A DNA stretch of 64,000 bases. Source: Casuarina equisetifolia. Lineage: Eukaryota > Streptophyta > Magnoliopsida > Fagales > Casuarinaceae. Positions 35,501 through 47,150 of the stretch are shown one piece after another; the first letter of the stretch is position 1, and every line of letters starts with the position of its first letter. Location of the stretch: assembly GCA_028551475.1 (NCBI GenBank), contig CM052355.1, positions 7,812,001 to 7,876,000 on the forward strand. Reading direction: 5' to 3'. The position numbers and the translations under genes are program-made. The notes beneath the pieces were generated by a model that was not told where the DNA came from, searched no databases, and saw nothing but the letters and a program-made list of their open reading frames with translations.

Positions 35501-36307
35501 AATGTTCCTTTCTTTTTTTTTTTTTTTTGTCGAATGATATGGTAGGTTTGAGTAATTTCAACTTTTCTACATAAAAATCTCAATTTTTTAGTTTCCAAAT
35601 TAAACTGAGATTGAGATCAAGTGAGAGGCAAAAACACATCGAAAAACCATAGGACCAAGTAAGAGAGAACTTAACCATTAGGATCTGCAAGTCCAACGAC
35701 ACCCATTTGTCCATTTCAGCATCAGGAGAAGTCAAGATGACAAAAACAAGGAGGAAACAAAGTTAGTGATGTAAAACATAAAGAAAAACGTAGTAAAATG
35801 AGGTGAGAGACAAATTCCATCAGTTAAGGATACGAAGCTTTTTATTTCCGAGTACACTTACTTGTAGGATGACATGAGACCCTATTATACTTACATATTT
35901 TTGTACAATAGGAAACCTCTTTAGTATGTCAAAACTCGCGAATCTTATCATCAATGTGTACCATAAACAGATCTTTGCACAGAATATATACAAGACCCTC
36001 TCTGACACATAATAGAGATAGTTGAAAATATATTCAATATATAAAATCTTTCGCTCATTTTTTTCTTTCTTCTTCTTTCTCTCAGTTTTGCCATCGACAA
36101 CCGAGTTAGAGAGGTGAAAAATATACCATTGATCCAGTTCTTGGGTGGTTGGAAGTGATACGAAGTTCTATAAGGCTGATGTTCAGGAGGAATAGAGGAA
36201 AGTTCCATGTTGCTGTAAACATGATGGGAAGCCTCAAGCTCAAGAACGCCATGGCTGAGAAAGAGAAAATAGGATAAGATAAGCCAAGCTACAGAAGAGG
36301 TAGCCAT
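32556..36307 (-). CDS. CWINV: Cell-wall (apoplastic) invertase, copy B
   Basis: Seven exons on the minus strand: 36307-36127, 35684-35676, 35361-34499, 34347-34189, 34026-33788, 33688-33598 and 32735-32556. Every exon has exactly the same length as in copy A, giving 573 residues. The signal peptide ([20 protein letters not shown]), NDPNG at 60-64 with the 9-nt mini-exon, RDP at 186-188, WECPD at 240-244 and the SLDDTK motif are all intact, so an active apoplastic sucrose-cleaving enzyme is predicted. Copy B differs from A by scattered substitutions, for example APM instead of GPT after NDPN. Its introns have diverged more, so the duplication is not recent. It shares a TATA box and very short leader with copy A. 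Expression divergence between copies is likely but not shown here. Confidence 0.93.
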
Positions 36308-36350
36308 GTTAGCTTTGAAGGTGTAAGAGGGAAGGCAAGAATGTCGACCC

Positions 36351-36360
36351 CTTATATAGA
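36351..36360 (-). promoter_or_regulatory. TATA box of invertase copy B
   Basis: TCTATATAAG on the minus strand lies about 44 nt before the ATG at 36307, the same box and spacing as in copy A. The intervening leader is also clearly homologous to that of copy A. Confidence 0.65.
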
Positions 36361-38114
36361 GTTGGCTATGACACAGTAAGCACAAAACTACAAGCCATAG
36401 AGTAGTGGAAAAATTTAGAATGATGGTTGTTAAGGTCAGGAAAGGGCACATTTACATTTAGTCACACTTGTTATGAAAATTACAATACAAATTTCTTATG
36501 AGGGCAATATACAGCCAAGAAATTGTATCAAATGAAACATAGATAATGCGTGAAAAAGAATATTATGTATCAGAAGCCTAAAGTCATTAGGCTTCAATGA
36601 AAAGAATAGTATGATTTCATTTATGGTTGACTAAATCATTAGTAATATTAAATGGATTAACCATTTTGCTTATTGAATATAAGTTATGAAAGAAACTTGA
36701 ATACAACAATTTCATTCATAAATTTATATATCAAGACAGAGCTAAATATTTCTAAATAAAATCATTTAGTAGGTTGTATTTAATATAAATTTAAAATCCC
36801 ATATAGAATTATTGACAAAATCCAACCTTTTACCTTTTGACTATATCGTCCCACGTTTTAATTTAGCAAATATAATTGTGAGGACTGCTTTGGCCAGATG
36901 AGTTTTTACCCATAGGTTCATTCCATGACAGCGCCGAACCCGTTCCTTTCACCAACGAAGTAAAAATCGAAAAGAAGGAAAAGTGCACACCGATTACTTG
37001 CCTTACACGCAACTAGTTTAGAAATAATTTCTAGCATAACAAACACGAGGCAACAGAGCAAAACATGGTTCAGAGTACTTAAGTTGAAAAGATGTTTTGC
37101 TTGAATATGCAGAATAAACAAGGACATCTCAAGTAGTGTCCCGTTCGAAATTCTTACATGGTATGGCAGATCTTGTCATGAGTGAGCTTGGGATGACAAA
37201 CGAAGACAAGCCAAAGAGAAAACTATTCTTTACTAAAGCAATGATATGGATGGTCAAGAATCAAAATGTTCAGTAATTGATACGAATGTTTTCATCGCGA
37301 GGAGCCCATTATTCATCCTGACTTTGTAATCTTAGTTTTAGTTGATGTTAGCATTCATGTCATAGAAATGTAATTACTCTATGGGGACACTCCTGGGTTT
37401 ATGTAACTACACCATTTGGGTTAAACTACGTTGTTTTGATGGAGGATTCATTTCTCTTATCGGTACCGCAAGGTAAGGGAGCTTTTAAGCTGTAGTAGTA
37501 TCATAAAAAGAAAGCTTATGGAGCAATGAAGAAGAAGGCCAAAGCTTTTGCCAGAGATGTTGTTGCCAAATATTTCACATACTTTGATAATGAGGCAGTG
37601 TCACAAATAATAATTACTTTAATTACCTTAAGCAAATAAATTATGTTGAAATCTGTTATCACTTTGTGTGGGAAAAGGATATGATTTGATTCACAGTTCT
37701 AGCGTATGTTCCTTGTCGCGCTGCCTCTAGCTTGCATGAATTTATACTCTTGTGCTTCATTTTATTCCACTGCATTTTGTATCAAATATGAGTTGCTTTC
37801 GTATTGTTTGTGACTATATCTATGAAAAAGAGTCATGATAATTCTTGTCGAGCTTCATGTCACCCATAATTCACTACTTTTTTGTTACCATACTTACTAT
37901 AAACAACAACAATACTCAATAAACCTTTGAGTCGGACTCACTCAAAAGGTTGCAACACGAGGATTCCTTGAATACCATCCTTGGTCCGAAGGAAGCCATT
38001 TACTGGGGGGCATTACGACCAAAAACAAAAAAAAAAAAAATAGAAAAGGAGGGTTCTTATTTTAAGAGATCCAAGTCTCCTCCACGCTTTGTACTGAGTT
38101 TAGAGTTTCAACGT
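36361..38114. other. Intergenic region between invertase B and the truncated copy
   Basis: The left part is the copy B promoter, with one copy of the element repeated upstream of copy A (about 36505-36570). From about 36765 the sequence is homologous to 31415-32555. A block of about 390 bp at 37561-37949 has no counterpart there and is probably an insertion. No gene is supported. Confidence 0.6.
37561..37949. mobile_element. Probable ~390-bp insertion in the duplicated invertase flank
   Basis: Flank homology with about 32390 stops at GATGTTG and resumes at GTTGCAACA, so the block between is extra here or lost there. It carries AACAACAACAATACTC near its right end and no coding capacity. A GTTG at both edges could be a short target duplication. 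It could not be classified further. Confidence 0.4.
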
Positions 38115-38294
38115 TCAATTGATTTGAGCTTTCTTCGTGCTCCAAGGATTAAACCTTGTGATTTCAACCTTTTTAGTGCCATTGTTGAAATTAAGCACGT
38201 GGGCTGCATCATCAATTTCCTACATGGGGTAAACTCTAGCAATGATGTATGCCTTTCCTTGTCCACCAAAGTTTTCGACAATAGAATGCTCAGT
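38115..38294 (-). pseudogene. Cell-wall invertase copy C: orphan last exon
   Basis: A 180-nt block on the minus strand aligns with exon 7 of copies A and B, with the same length and a preserved acceptor AG. It reads EHSIVENFGGQGKAYIIARV, then an in-frame TAG at 38222-38220, then DDAAH, and ends at the homologous stop. Exons 1-6 are missing. Intron-6-like sequence continues to about 39230, matching the copy B intron up to about 33290, and then homology ends. This is a truncated third tandem copy and cannot make an enzyme. Confidence 0.9.
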
Positions 38295-39230
38295 CTGTGG
38301 AAAACAATAAGCATCAACCTCATTGGGACAAAAGGCAAAAAGATAAAACATTTAAAATGCCAATACCTTGACATATTAGCTGGAACAGGACATATGCAGT
38401 GTCTATATGGATGTATAATTGTGTGAACGTGCAGCATGCAGTTGTGCAGTTTGGTTCGATTTCAAACAATAAAAATTTTATTTTCTACAATGACAAGTGA
38501 CTCCATGAAAATTTCCTTTTTCTTTTTTGACAAAGTTACCTTTTGATAAAGAAAAGAGGTCTCTTTTTCAAAAGTAAAAGAATGTCATGTCATAAAAATA
38601 TCTAACAACCAAACCAGTTTTTAGAATTACCAATTACATGATAGACTTTATTATTGAAGTAATTGAGTATAAGACACCCTTCTCCCAACGGTCAAAAAAT
38701 AAAAGTCTCCTTATTGACAAAAGGTATCTAGTGAAACAAGTTTGTCCACAATAGCTGTTCCAAAACTTTAGTTTATTCTTTGTGTTATCATACTGAGTTA
38801 TAATTACCCATGAAGAATTCTCCTTTAAAGGATAAAAAGAAAAATTTGGAGATGAATCGCATTGTATATCATTTTTCGAGGTTGTATTCTCATCAATTGA
38901 CATAGTAAAGAGAAATAGGAAATAAGGATAAATCTCTTTTCCTTTTTGACAATTAGAACCCTTACTAGTTTGTCATTGAATTAGATGGCTAAACAACAAT
39001 AAAATATCCTTATTCCAATTATTAAAAAAGGACTTCTTTATTGGCAAAAGACTCCTAGTCAAACAAATTTACCTATAATGTGTGGTCTAAAACTTCAATT
39101 TATTCTTTGTGTATTTCTATTGAGTCAACAACAAAACTTCAATTCATTATTACCTATAAATGATACTTCTTTCAAGGAAAGAAAGAAAAATGAAAGGATC
39201 TCCACTTAAAGATGAAATATTTTCTTATAG
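38295..39230 (-). repeat. Intron-6 remnant of invertase copy C, partly duplicated
   Basis: Segments here match invertase B intron 6 (about 33040-33290). Examples are ATTACCAATTACATGA and TAATTGAGTATAAG near 38627-38672, and AAAGACTCCTAGT with GAAAGAAAAATGAAAGGAT near 39045-39200. Part of the intron appears twice in this copy, at about 38590-38900 and 39000-39230. Confidence 0.6.
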
Positions 39231-40801
39231 AGTGTGTTGATATTTAATTGTTAGGTTTCGGCACATTACATTGGGCTCATTTCATGAATTGTGTTAAAAT
39301 GTTCAAAATTTGATATCATGTTAAAATGTTTAAAATTCAATTCAAAAGTTAGTTTAAAAATTAAATAATACTTTTATTTAAATTTCATCCAAAATTCTTA
39401 TTTTATGATAAAGAAACTTTCGTTTTCTGACTAATATATAACCCACGATCACTAAACTACAGAAACAAGGATTTAAAACAAAAGGCCCATGTAAAAAAAG
39501 CAGCCACTTAGCTGTTGATGACTTTTCTACCTCGATGTCTAGACAACTGTCCCGTGAATAACTATTTTCGCCTTTATAAGCAACAAGCAACCATTCATAT
39601 CTAATCTGTCGTCACATTAGTTTGGAAAAGACTCCAGATTGCAATGATGTCTCGGATAAACAAGAGATAAAACCTTTACCACACCCGGATGCAATTAGTT
39701 CTAAGTATGCAAGAAATGTACATACGACTTCACACATTTTTCAGTGGGATGCCAGGGAAAAAACTACTGAGTTTAGTCATTCTCTAAGAGATTTAGTGGT
39801 AGCTTGGTCATTGCCTCACTAAAGTGGTAGATCACCCCTTAAATGGAATGGTGAGATCAATCTTCTTTTTCATATGCAAGTCTTCCAATTTTTTGTTATG
39901 TTTGTTTGTCTCCAAAACCGAGAGATGTCATTAAATTGTCCCATATTACTTAGATTTTGTAAGATTTGTCATAGACTCCAATCTTCCATTAGGGGATCAA
40001 GAATAATGAGATTGAGATTGACTGTACCTTCTTAGCAAATGCTTTGGATTAGGAAGCATCGGTGTCTAGATTGTCCAAACTTGATGTATTTGTTCAGCAT
40101 ATGGTATTTGTAACATTAAAGTCACAGGAAACAACTTCATCTATTTCGGGCTTCATTAGTCCTCTTCCTCCTTCATCTCAACCTCAATAATCTTCATTTG
40201 GTTTTGTGACAAAAAGCATTTATAAACTTTCCATTTCCATTTCCATATTGGGAATGGAAATTCAAACACCAAGGCATTGTCATATTGGGAACAGATAATG
40301 TTACTTGTAACCCAACGTAGACAGCATTTATTAACTTCAGGAAAAATGTTTGTTGAAACGCAGAAAGCCTTAACTCGTAAAATATCAGAAAACACCTGAT
40401 TGCAATAGGCATATGGAAGACCTTTAAAACCTTCCATGGAACCCCAGAATAGCTTAGTGCCTGCAATTTGGTTTAACAAGTTTAATCGGAAAACATAAAC
40501 ACTTGACAAGACCTAAAGTCTCGAAGAGAACAAACTTACGACATAAATCTTTCCGTCCAAACAGTGTCGTTGAGTTCAGACGTGAAGGTTTTAATCAAAA
40601 AGTGCATGGCTAGAAAGAAGAAGAGGAACATTAATAGGAAAAAGAAAACGAATATTCCCTCCGATATTGATAAAAATAAAGGCGCAATTTTTATTTATTT
40701 ATTTACAACCTGGAGTCGCTTTGCTCTGAACTCAAACGGCCCTTTTGAGTTCTGAAAGCAATTACACTTTCATTTCCAAGAAGTCGGGGAGCTTTTGTCA
40801 A
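39231..40801. other. Intergenic region between invertase array and MBL-fold hydrolase
   Basis: AT-rich sequence with decayed open frames. 39622-39822 (+) and 40156-40509 (-) are the longest and look partly coding, but match nothing I can name. The promoter of the hydrolase lies at the right end. No clear TATA box or repeat was recognised. Confidence 0.5.
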
Positions 40802-42994
40802 ATGGTTCTATTTCTGGGCACAATTCGCCCCTCCCCTTCTCTATCCCTTGTTGCTTATTTCAGAGGTCAAATCTCATTCAGGAGCTCCGCCGTTTCAGTT
40901 CCTAGAAATTCGTCCTCTCCCTTTAGACGAATTTTTCAGGCTTCTCTTCAATCTTGTAAGTCCTGCCGCATAAAGATTTCATCAAAAGTTTGCTTTTTCT
41001 CGCAGTGTTACATACAATTGAATGGGTGTTTATATGTATTTGGTATCGGTATGCTTGACTTTTATGCCTCGGAAGTGTGTTTATGAATGGAACTTTCCTT
41101 TCTGAGCCTTTGGACTTTTGGGTTGGTGTCTCCTTTGGGTATGATCGGAATTTTGGGTTCGCGCGGGTGTCACTCCGAACTTGTTTGCGATGGGTTTAGG
41201 GAACTAAATCCTAGTTGTATTTGGAAAGAACTCTTATATGTATTTGTGAACGTTCGGTTATTATCAGTGAGTTCCATGAATGACTTAGTTTCTGGGTGTT
41301 GCTGACTTTTATGCATAGGCAAGCTTTGTCCGTCATATGCAATGAACGTTTTGGTATCTGAAATGTCTCATATAAGTGCCTTGGCCAATTACCTGGTCAA
41401 TTTCAGTGAGTCTTATGTTGACCTTTTTCCAGCTATTCATCAAATGTTAATGATCGCTTTTAACCCGTTCGTTTCGATTTATATATATATTAGATTACAT
41501 GACTAATGTTCATCTACTAGTGTGTCTCTGATGTCGCTTCAATACCAGAGTCTTATAGAGTTTTGAAGATTATCTGGCCTTGGATTGTGTTTTTGGAACT
41601 TTTATGTTGAATTGGTAAAAGGAATCTGATTTTACATTATTTTTTTGTTCATTAAGTTATTTTTTGTCTAATTGCTATAATTTTTTTCTATCGGGGCTAT
41701 AGTATCAAGCCGTGTGTATTCCTTGCAACGGATTGGTTTTTGAGTATTACTAAAACCTTGCCTTATAGAGTTGCCAAGAAGTCAACTTAAAAGGGGGAAA
41801 GCATTGGAATTCTTCGTCTTCTTCTTCTTCCTTTTTCTCTTTTACATGCTTACAGGTTGTAGAGTTTCCAAGCTTTCCGTCAATCTCAGGTTTTGATCAA
41901 CATACTTGGTGTTTTTTAGCAACAAAACCGACTGCAACTGCATATAGGCTCTCAATTACAAAATATGTGGGCTATCTGGTCTGAATGTTTTTGCTTTAGG
42001 ATACATGCTACTCTTAAACAGGTTACTTTCTGGGGTAGACATTAATGGCTCCATTTGCAGACTCTATGTCGTTATTTTAAATTGCTTGTTGGCGTTAACT
42101 GTGACTTTGTGTTGCAATACAGATTCATCAAATGATGATGCTGGGTTGCAGTTACCTGCTAACCAATCTGAAATCATATTCTTGGGAACGGGGACCAGTG
42201 AAGGGATTCCGCGTGTGAGCTGCCTAACAAATCCTTTAAAGACATGTCAGGTATCGCTGCAGAACTGGCTGCAATTATAGCAATTTGCCTCATAGTTGCA
42301 TACAATGTGCTATAATTTATTTGTTTAGAAAATACGTATATGATTGTTTAAAGAACTGGAAATGCTTTTCTGAATTTGGCAGGTTTGCTTAAAGGCAGTG
42401 GAACCAGGTAATAGGAATAGAAGGCTTAACACAAGCCTCCTTATTGGTTATTCTACGGCCTCAGGAAGACGTAACATTCTCATAGATGCTGGAAAGTAAG
42501 TGAAAGATGTTTGTACTCTGACTTTGGTTAAGGATAGAACTTCTTTCTCATTTACCATCTTTTGCTTTTATTCCTGTGTTGTGGTTGGCTAAGCAAGTCA
42601 GATTTCCGAAGTATTGCAAGCTCCATACTTTTATTGGCTTTCTCATTCTCATTTGCTAGCTTGCTATTGGAATCCATCCCTCTCTAGATTCAAAATAACA
42701 GTCTTATAGACTTGGTTGATTCGGACCTGCACATATTTTAGGATATAAAAGTACATACTCGTAAGGTAATACTGTAAAGTAGCTGTTGCAATAGTAATGG
42801 ATATAAGATGTAAATTCTTGGTGCATTGTTTCACCTTTCAAAAGTGGGGAAATAGGTCTTCTTCCTTTTGCTTAATTTTGTACCGAGAAGAAAAGTACAA
42901 GAAAGAATTAGATCTGATGAAAAGATTTGCATTTGATTTGCATTATTTGCTATTTTCACTGTCAACCCACCAGATACTTTTATGACTAGAACTT

Positions 42995-43025
<31 letters not shown>

Positions 43026-46000
43026 GGGCGTCAACTTCTGCTGTACAGGTTTTTCTATCACAGTGCTCTTCGATGGTTTCCTGCCTGTGGGTTAGTTCCT
43101 CTGCTTAAATTATTAAGTGCTTTTCTGTTCATTGTATAAAGATAACAGATGGCTTAGTTAGCAGGTGCTGATCAGAGCACAAACTTGGGTGTAACCAACT
43201 TTTTATATAAGAAAGAAATGTTATGATTTGTCTTATGTGCATGGGGGGTGGCATTGTAGTTTATTCTCAAGGGATGATCAAATGCCCTGTAAGATTTTTG
43301 GTATAGTTATCTTCTTCAAGACTTCTTTAGTATTAGGACTTTAGAGTTGATTTCATGTACCTATATTGTTAACTTATCTCGACATTACATCTACTTCAAA
43401 CTTGGATCAAGTGGTGAAGTGCTTGAATTTCTTGTATTGTAATTGGTGTGCTATGTTCCCTGTTGTACTTTGGTACTAAAGCATTTTTGCTCTTTCTAAT
43501 TGCACAAAGTGAGAAATTAGGAATATATAGTTGATCACTTTTATACCTTTAGGAGCTATAGAAATTGCAACTAGAGATTCTTGAATGTTGACAATCTGGT
43601 ATAAATAGTCACAAAATCAAAGATTAACATTTAAGATGATACTATGTAACAAACTTCATTGTCTCACATTAGAAAGGCAAGTGGGATGATTTGGCCATAT
43701 AAGGGAGCTCAACTACTTCTCCCATGAGTTAATATTTGGAATGGAACTTAGGCTTGTGATAAGTGGTATTAGAGCTAAACTGCAACCCAACTTGATAGGC
43801 TTGTGACTACTATTCCCCAATGTAGGATATGTAGGGGGCCCACCTAATAGTGCTTATGACTGCTATCACATAGTGTGGGGTAGGCAGTGGGGTAGACCCC
43901 AGTATGGGGGGTAAGAGGCCTCTCACACATAAAGGGCGACGTGAATTTGGATGGGAGAGAATGTAACGGACTTCATTCCTACATCGGAAAGGCAAGCAAG
44001 ATGATTTGACCATATAAAGAGGCCGAGCTGTTTTTCCTATTAGGTTGACCTTTTAGAATGGAACCCAAGCCTGTGACAACTAGGCCATGCTTTTAAATAA
44101 ACCATGCCCTAGAATACAAGAATAATGGTGAATCTTAGAATAAAAAAGCAGGGTTCATTTTCTAGGACAGCACGCCCTCTTGATGAGTCACAAGTTATTG
44201 TGTCTACATGCCACGGACTTGGCAATTAGCTTTGACATTTGTTAGGACACTGCCTTGTAATATAAAAAGCAATGAAATTTCTGATGTGGTTGCTTATATT
44301 TTAAGGTTCTCTTAGGAGTAGTCAAAATAATTCCAAAAGATTGTTAAACTAGTGGTGCTCTTGCATATTCACTTATATCAGGTATTTTGCCTCTTCTGAA
44401 CAAGCTGCATTTCTGTCAGGATAAGAGAGATTGATGCGGTTGTTATTACTCATTCTCATGCTGATGCGATTGGAGGTCTCTGAAAAAGCTCTTCCTGAAA
44501 CTATTTGATAAAGTTACTCAACTTATGATCATGCATTGAGTTATGTTTTAAATCTTCCATCTTTTAAAAAAAAAAAAAATTAGAAAATCGCATCATCAAG
44601 CACTGAGGCTCTCTTTTTCCCCTAACCCCGCTGACTACTCTTCCCTCTATTCCCTCTTCCTCAACCCAATTGTTCAGGTCTGGATGATCTTCGTGACTGG
44701 ACGAACAATGTCCAGCCCCACATTCCTATTTACGTGGCCCAACGTGATTTTGAGGTCCAAAACATCAGTTATCTTTCTTACACCTATTCCAGTGTTTTGT
44801 AGCTTTTTATATTTCCTCTTTCTTGAAATCATTCCCTAGTGATTATGCAAAATCACTTGACCAAACTTGTGAGTAAAACGAACTACTCTCAGCCTTATTT
44901 GATAATGGCAGGTGATGAAGAAGACACATTATTACATAGTGGATTCAAGCGTTGTTTTGCCCGGTGCAGCAGTCTCAGAGTTGGAATTCAATATCATACA
45001 AGAGGAGCCTTTTGTTATACATGATCTTCAGGTCGGAATTTCATAGTTGTTTGCTTTTTACGGGATAGGATTTTTGCTTCAGTCTTAATTCCTTTTAATG
45101 TCTCAGAATTTCGATTTTTGATTCTTGTGAAATACTATGCTCTTAGCAGACAAAGTTTTACCGATCCTTTTTGTCTTTTTCGTTTAAGTTAGCTACACTT
45201 GTCCTGTGTAATTATGGTTTTGAATGCCAGAACTGTAGAATCAGGGTAAACGATAAAAATTGAAGCGTGTGGCTTATTGTGTGACTTGAGTTTGGTATAC
45301 AGGGTTAAATTAGTAGTAGCAGGATTCCCTTCAATGGCATTCTGGAAAGGATAGCCGGATCTTGGAGTTTTCTGTCTAAACGTAGATTTAAATATGAATA
45401 CTGTGGCATAGAATATGTCATCGTCCAACATGTGTTACAGCAGGTGTACATAATTTTAGCCACATCCTAGCTGAAGCATGTGTTATGCACTTTCACATAA
45501 AAGTGAATTTAACGCCAACTCTGATTCTGCTGCATTTTATTTTCTCAATGTTGCGTTTCAGATTATCCCTTTACCAGTATGGCATGGAAGTGGTTATCGT
45601 TCCCTTGGATTTCGTTTTGGCAATGTATGTTACATTAGGTAATGCTTCCTAAGTGACACCGACATGTTTTGTACTTCTGAAGCTAGTTTGAAGCTGATCT
45701 TTCCTTCACATTTGCAGTGACGTTAGTGAGATACCTGAAGAAACTTATCCACTTCTGAAGGGCTGTGATATCCTGATTCTGGTCTCTTTCTCTCTCTGCT
45801 GGGATTCCTGCTTTTATACAACCATGATAAAATTTATAATTGTGGATTGTATGTGAAATGATTTCTTCAGGACGCTTTAAGGCCAGATAGGAGCTCTTCA
45901 ACACATTTTGGACTTCCAAAGGTAAACTTTTTACCCTCTTTGGCACACAACTGTATCTACAAATCTCTAAGATGTTATCTACTATTCTTTCTCCAGTCTT

Positions 46001-46350
46001 TGGAGGAGGTGCGGAGAATCCAACCAAAGAGAACATTTTTCACTGGTATGTTCAGTCTTCTTCCCATGTACAATGATGCCTTTACTGTTCCCCTGAACTC
46101 CATTTTCCTGTAGATGACCTTGACTTATGGATTACTTCAGCAAGGTTTAAAATTGTCATTGGGTTATGGTATCAGCATCTAGAATTATAGGTGGTAATCT
46201 GCTTCTTTTCTGCAATTGTTGCTTCTTGAAGGGATGATGCATCTGATGGATCATGAGAAAGTGAATGAATATCTTTTGAAATTGATGGAGACAGAAGGCC
46301 TGGATGTACAACTGAGCTATGATGGACTTCGCCTTCCAGTAATGCTCTAG
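40802..46350 (+). CDS. Metallo-beta-lactamase-fold hydrolase (PhnP/tRNase Z-like), organelle-targeted
   Basis: Twelve exons close in frame: 40802-40955, 42123-42250, 42383-42495, 43049-43090, 44420-44475, 44678-44754, 44912-45031, 45562-45638, 45718-45781, 45871-45921, 45997-46045 and 46232-46350. The product has 349 residues. The first ~51 residues are Ser/Arg-rich without acidic residues, like a plastid or mitochondrial presequence. The fold's signatures follow: FLGTGTSEGIPR at 71-82, the metal-binding THSHADAIGGLDDLR at 156-170 (H157, H159, D161), PVWHG with H238, and SD at 256-257. The Ala after HxHxD, instead of His, is usual in the PhnP-like subgroup. It resembles the uncharacterised Arabidopsis protein I remember as At1g30300. 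PhnP itself is a cyclic phosphodiesterase; the plant substrate is unknown. Intron 4 holds a TRIM. Confidence 0.9.
43645..44078 (+). mobile_element. TRIM (miniature LTR retrotransposon) in intron 4 of the hydrolase gene
   Basis: Two 117-bp direct repeats (43645-43761 and 43962-44078) begin TGTAAC and end GTGATA/GTGACA. Two bases after the first lies TGGTATTAGAGC (43764-43775), a one-mismatch PBS for initiator tRNA-Met. The second is preceded by the purine run GGGAGAGAA. ACTA flanks both ends (43641-43644 and 44079-44082). The 200-bp interior has no coding capacity. This is the structure of a terminal-repeat retrotransposon in miniature. The terminal repeats are clearly diverged, so it is an old insertion. 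It is spliced out with intron 4. Confidence 0.8.
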
Positions 46351-46949
46351 TCTCTACCCTTAGGTTATCCAATTGGTTCTCCTAAGACCATGTAAGATTT
46401 TCACGGAATTGGTATCTGCCATTGTAGTTCTTCCCAAGTTTACTTTTTTTTTTTTTTTCACTTTTGATATAAACTGTAATTTGTGAAAACGACAAATTCT
46501 TGGATCAGAATAAAGCCATTTTTTCTCCACACGAATCTACTGAAGCCTCAGCAGCATAGGGGCTCAATAATGGGTGACAGGCTTTGAGGACCACGGCCAG
46601 CTCTTGATATCACAAGCGGAATATTGCACGGCTCCCAAAGTACCTTCAACTTCAAATAGGCGTTTGATTTTTGGCCTCCTAGATTTGGGCAAAAGATTGG
46701 TTTACAACGTGACGATGTGAGTCTCAGATCCAAAGAATCCCAAGGAAAAGAACAAAAGTAGGGGGCAGGATCAAGTTTCTTGGACTCCGAGAGGATCTTG
46801 GTCTCTTGTACACGCTTTCGAGACCCAGATGGCTGCCGGAGAATTAAAATCAGGGGGATGGAGTGGCAAACTTTTCCAAGCGATTGAAAGTATGGATCAA
46901 TTTTTGGGGTTTTATTTCTGGGAGAACTGAGATTAATAATAAATAGTAA

Positions 46950-47150
46950 TCATTGGTAGATATCTCCAGGCAACAACGGGGCTTCATTAATAAGGGCAAA
47001 AAAAGTAGGCCATGACAGGGCCGGGTCGCCAAAAGGAATTTTGCCGCAAATTCTGACGACGAACTCGTCGTCCGGCTCAGAGAGAGAGCGGAGGTCAAGT
47101 CGCGCACTTTGCATGAGTCTGTCAAATCTCGACCAGTCGCGATCTGACAC
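46950..47150 (-). CDS. Unrecognised short coding-like frame without ATG
   Basis: The minus-strand frame from GTG at 47150 to TGA at 46950 codes 66 residues of balanced, protein-like composition (for example RSLSEPDDEFVVRICGKIPF). The frame continues upstream to a stop without any ATG; the first internal ATG would leave 54 residues. GC content is higher than the surroundings. It could be the last exon of a gene, a recent pseudogene, or chance. No family is recognised and no upstream exon was found with confidence. Confidence 0.25.
   Translation of the reverse strand: MSDRDWSRFDRLMQSARLDLRSLSEPDDEFVVRICGKIPFGDPALSWPTFFALINEAPLLPGDIYQ

Noticed and set aside
39990..40110. Stretch reading NEIEIDCTF, faintly like a copia RNase H motif
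   Set aside because: Too short and degenerate, with no neighbouring pol motifs.
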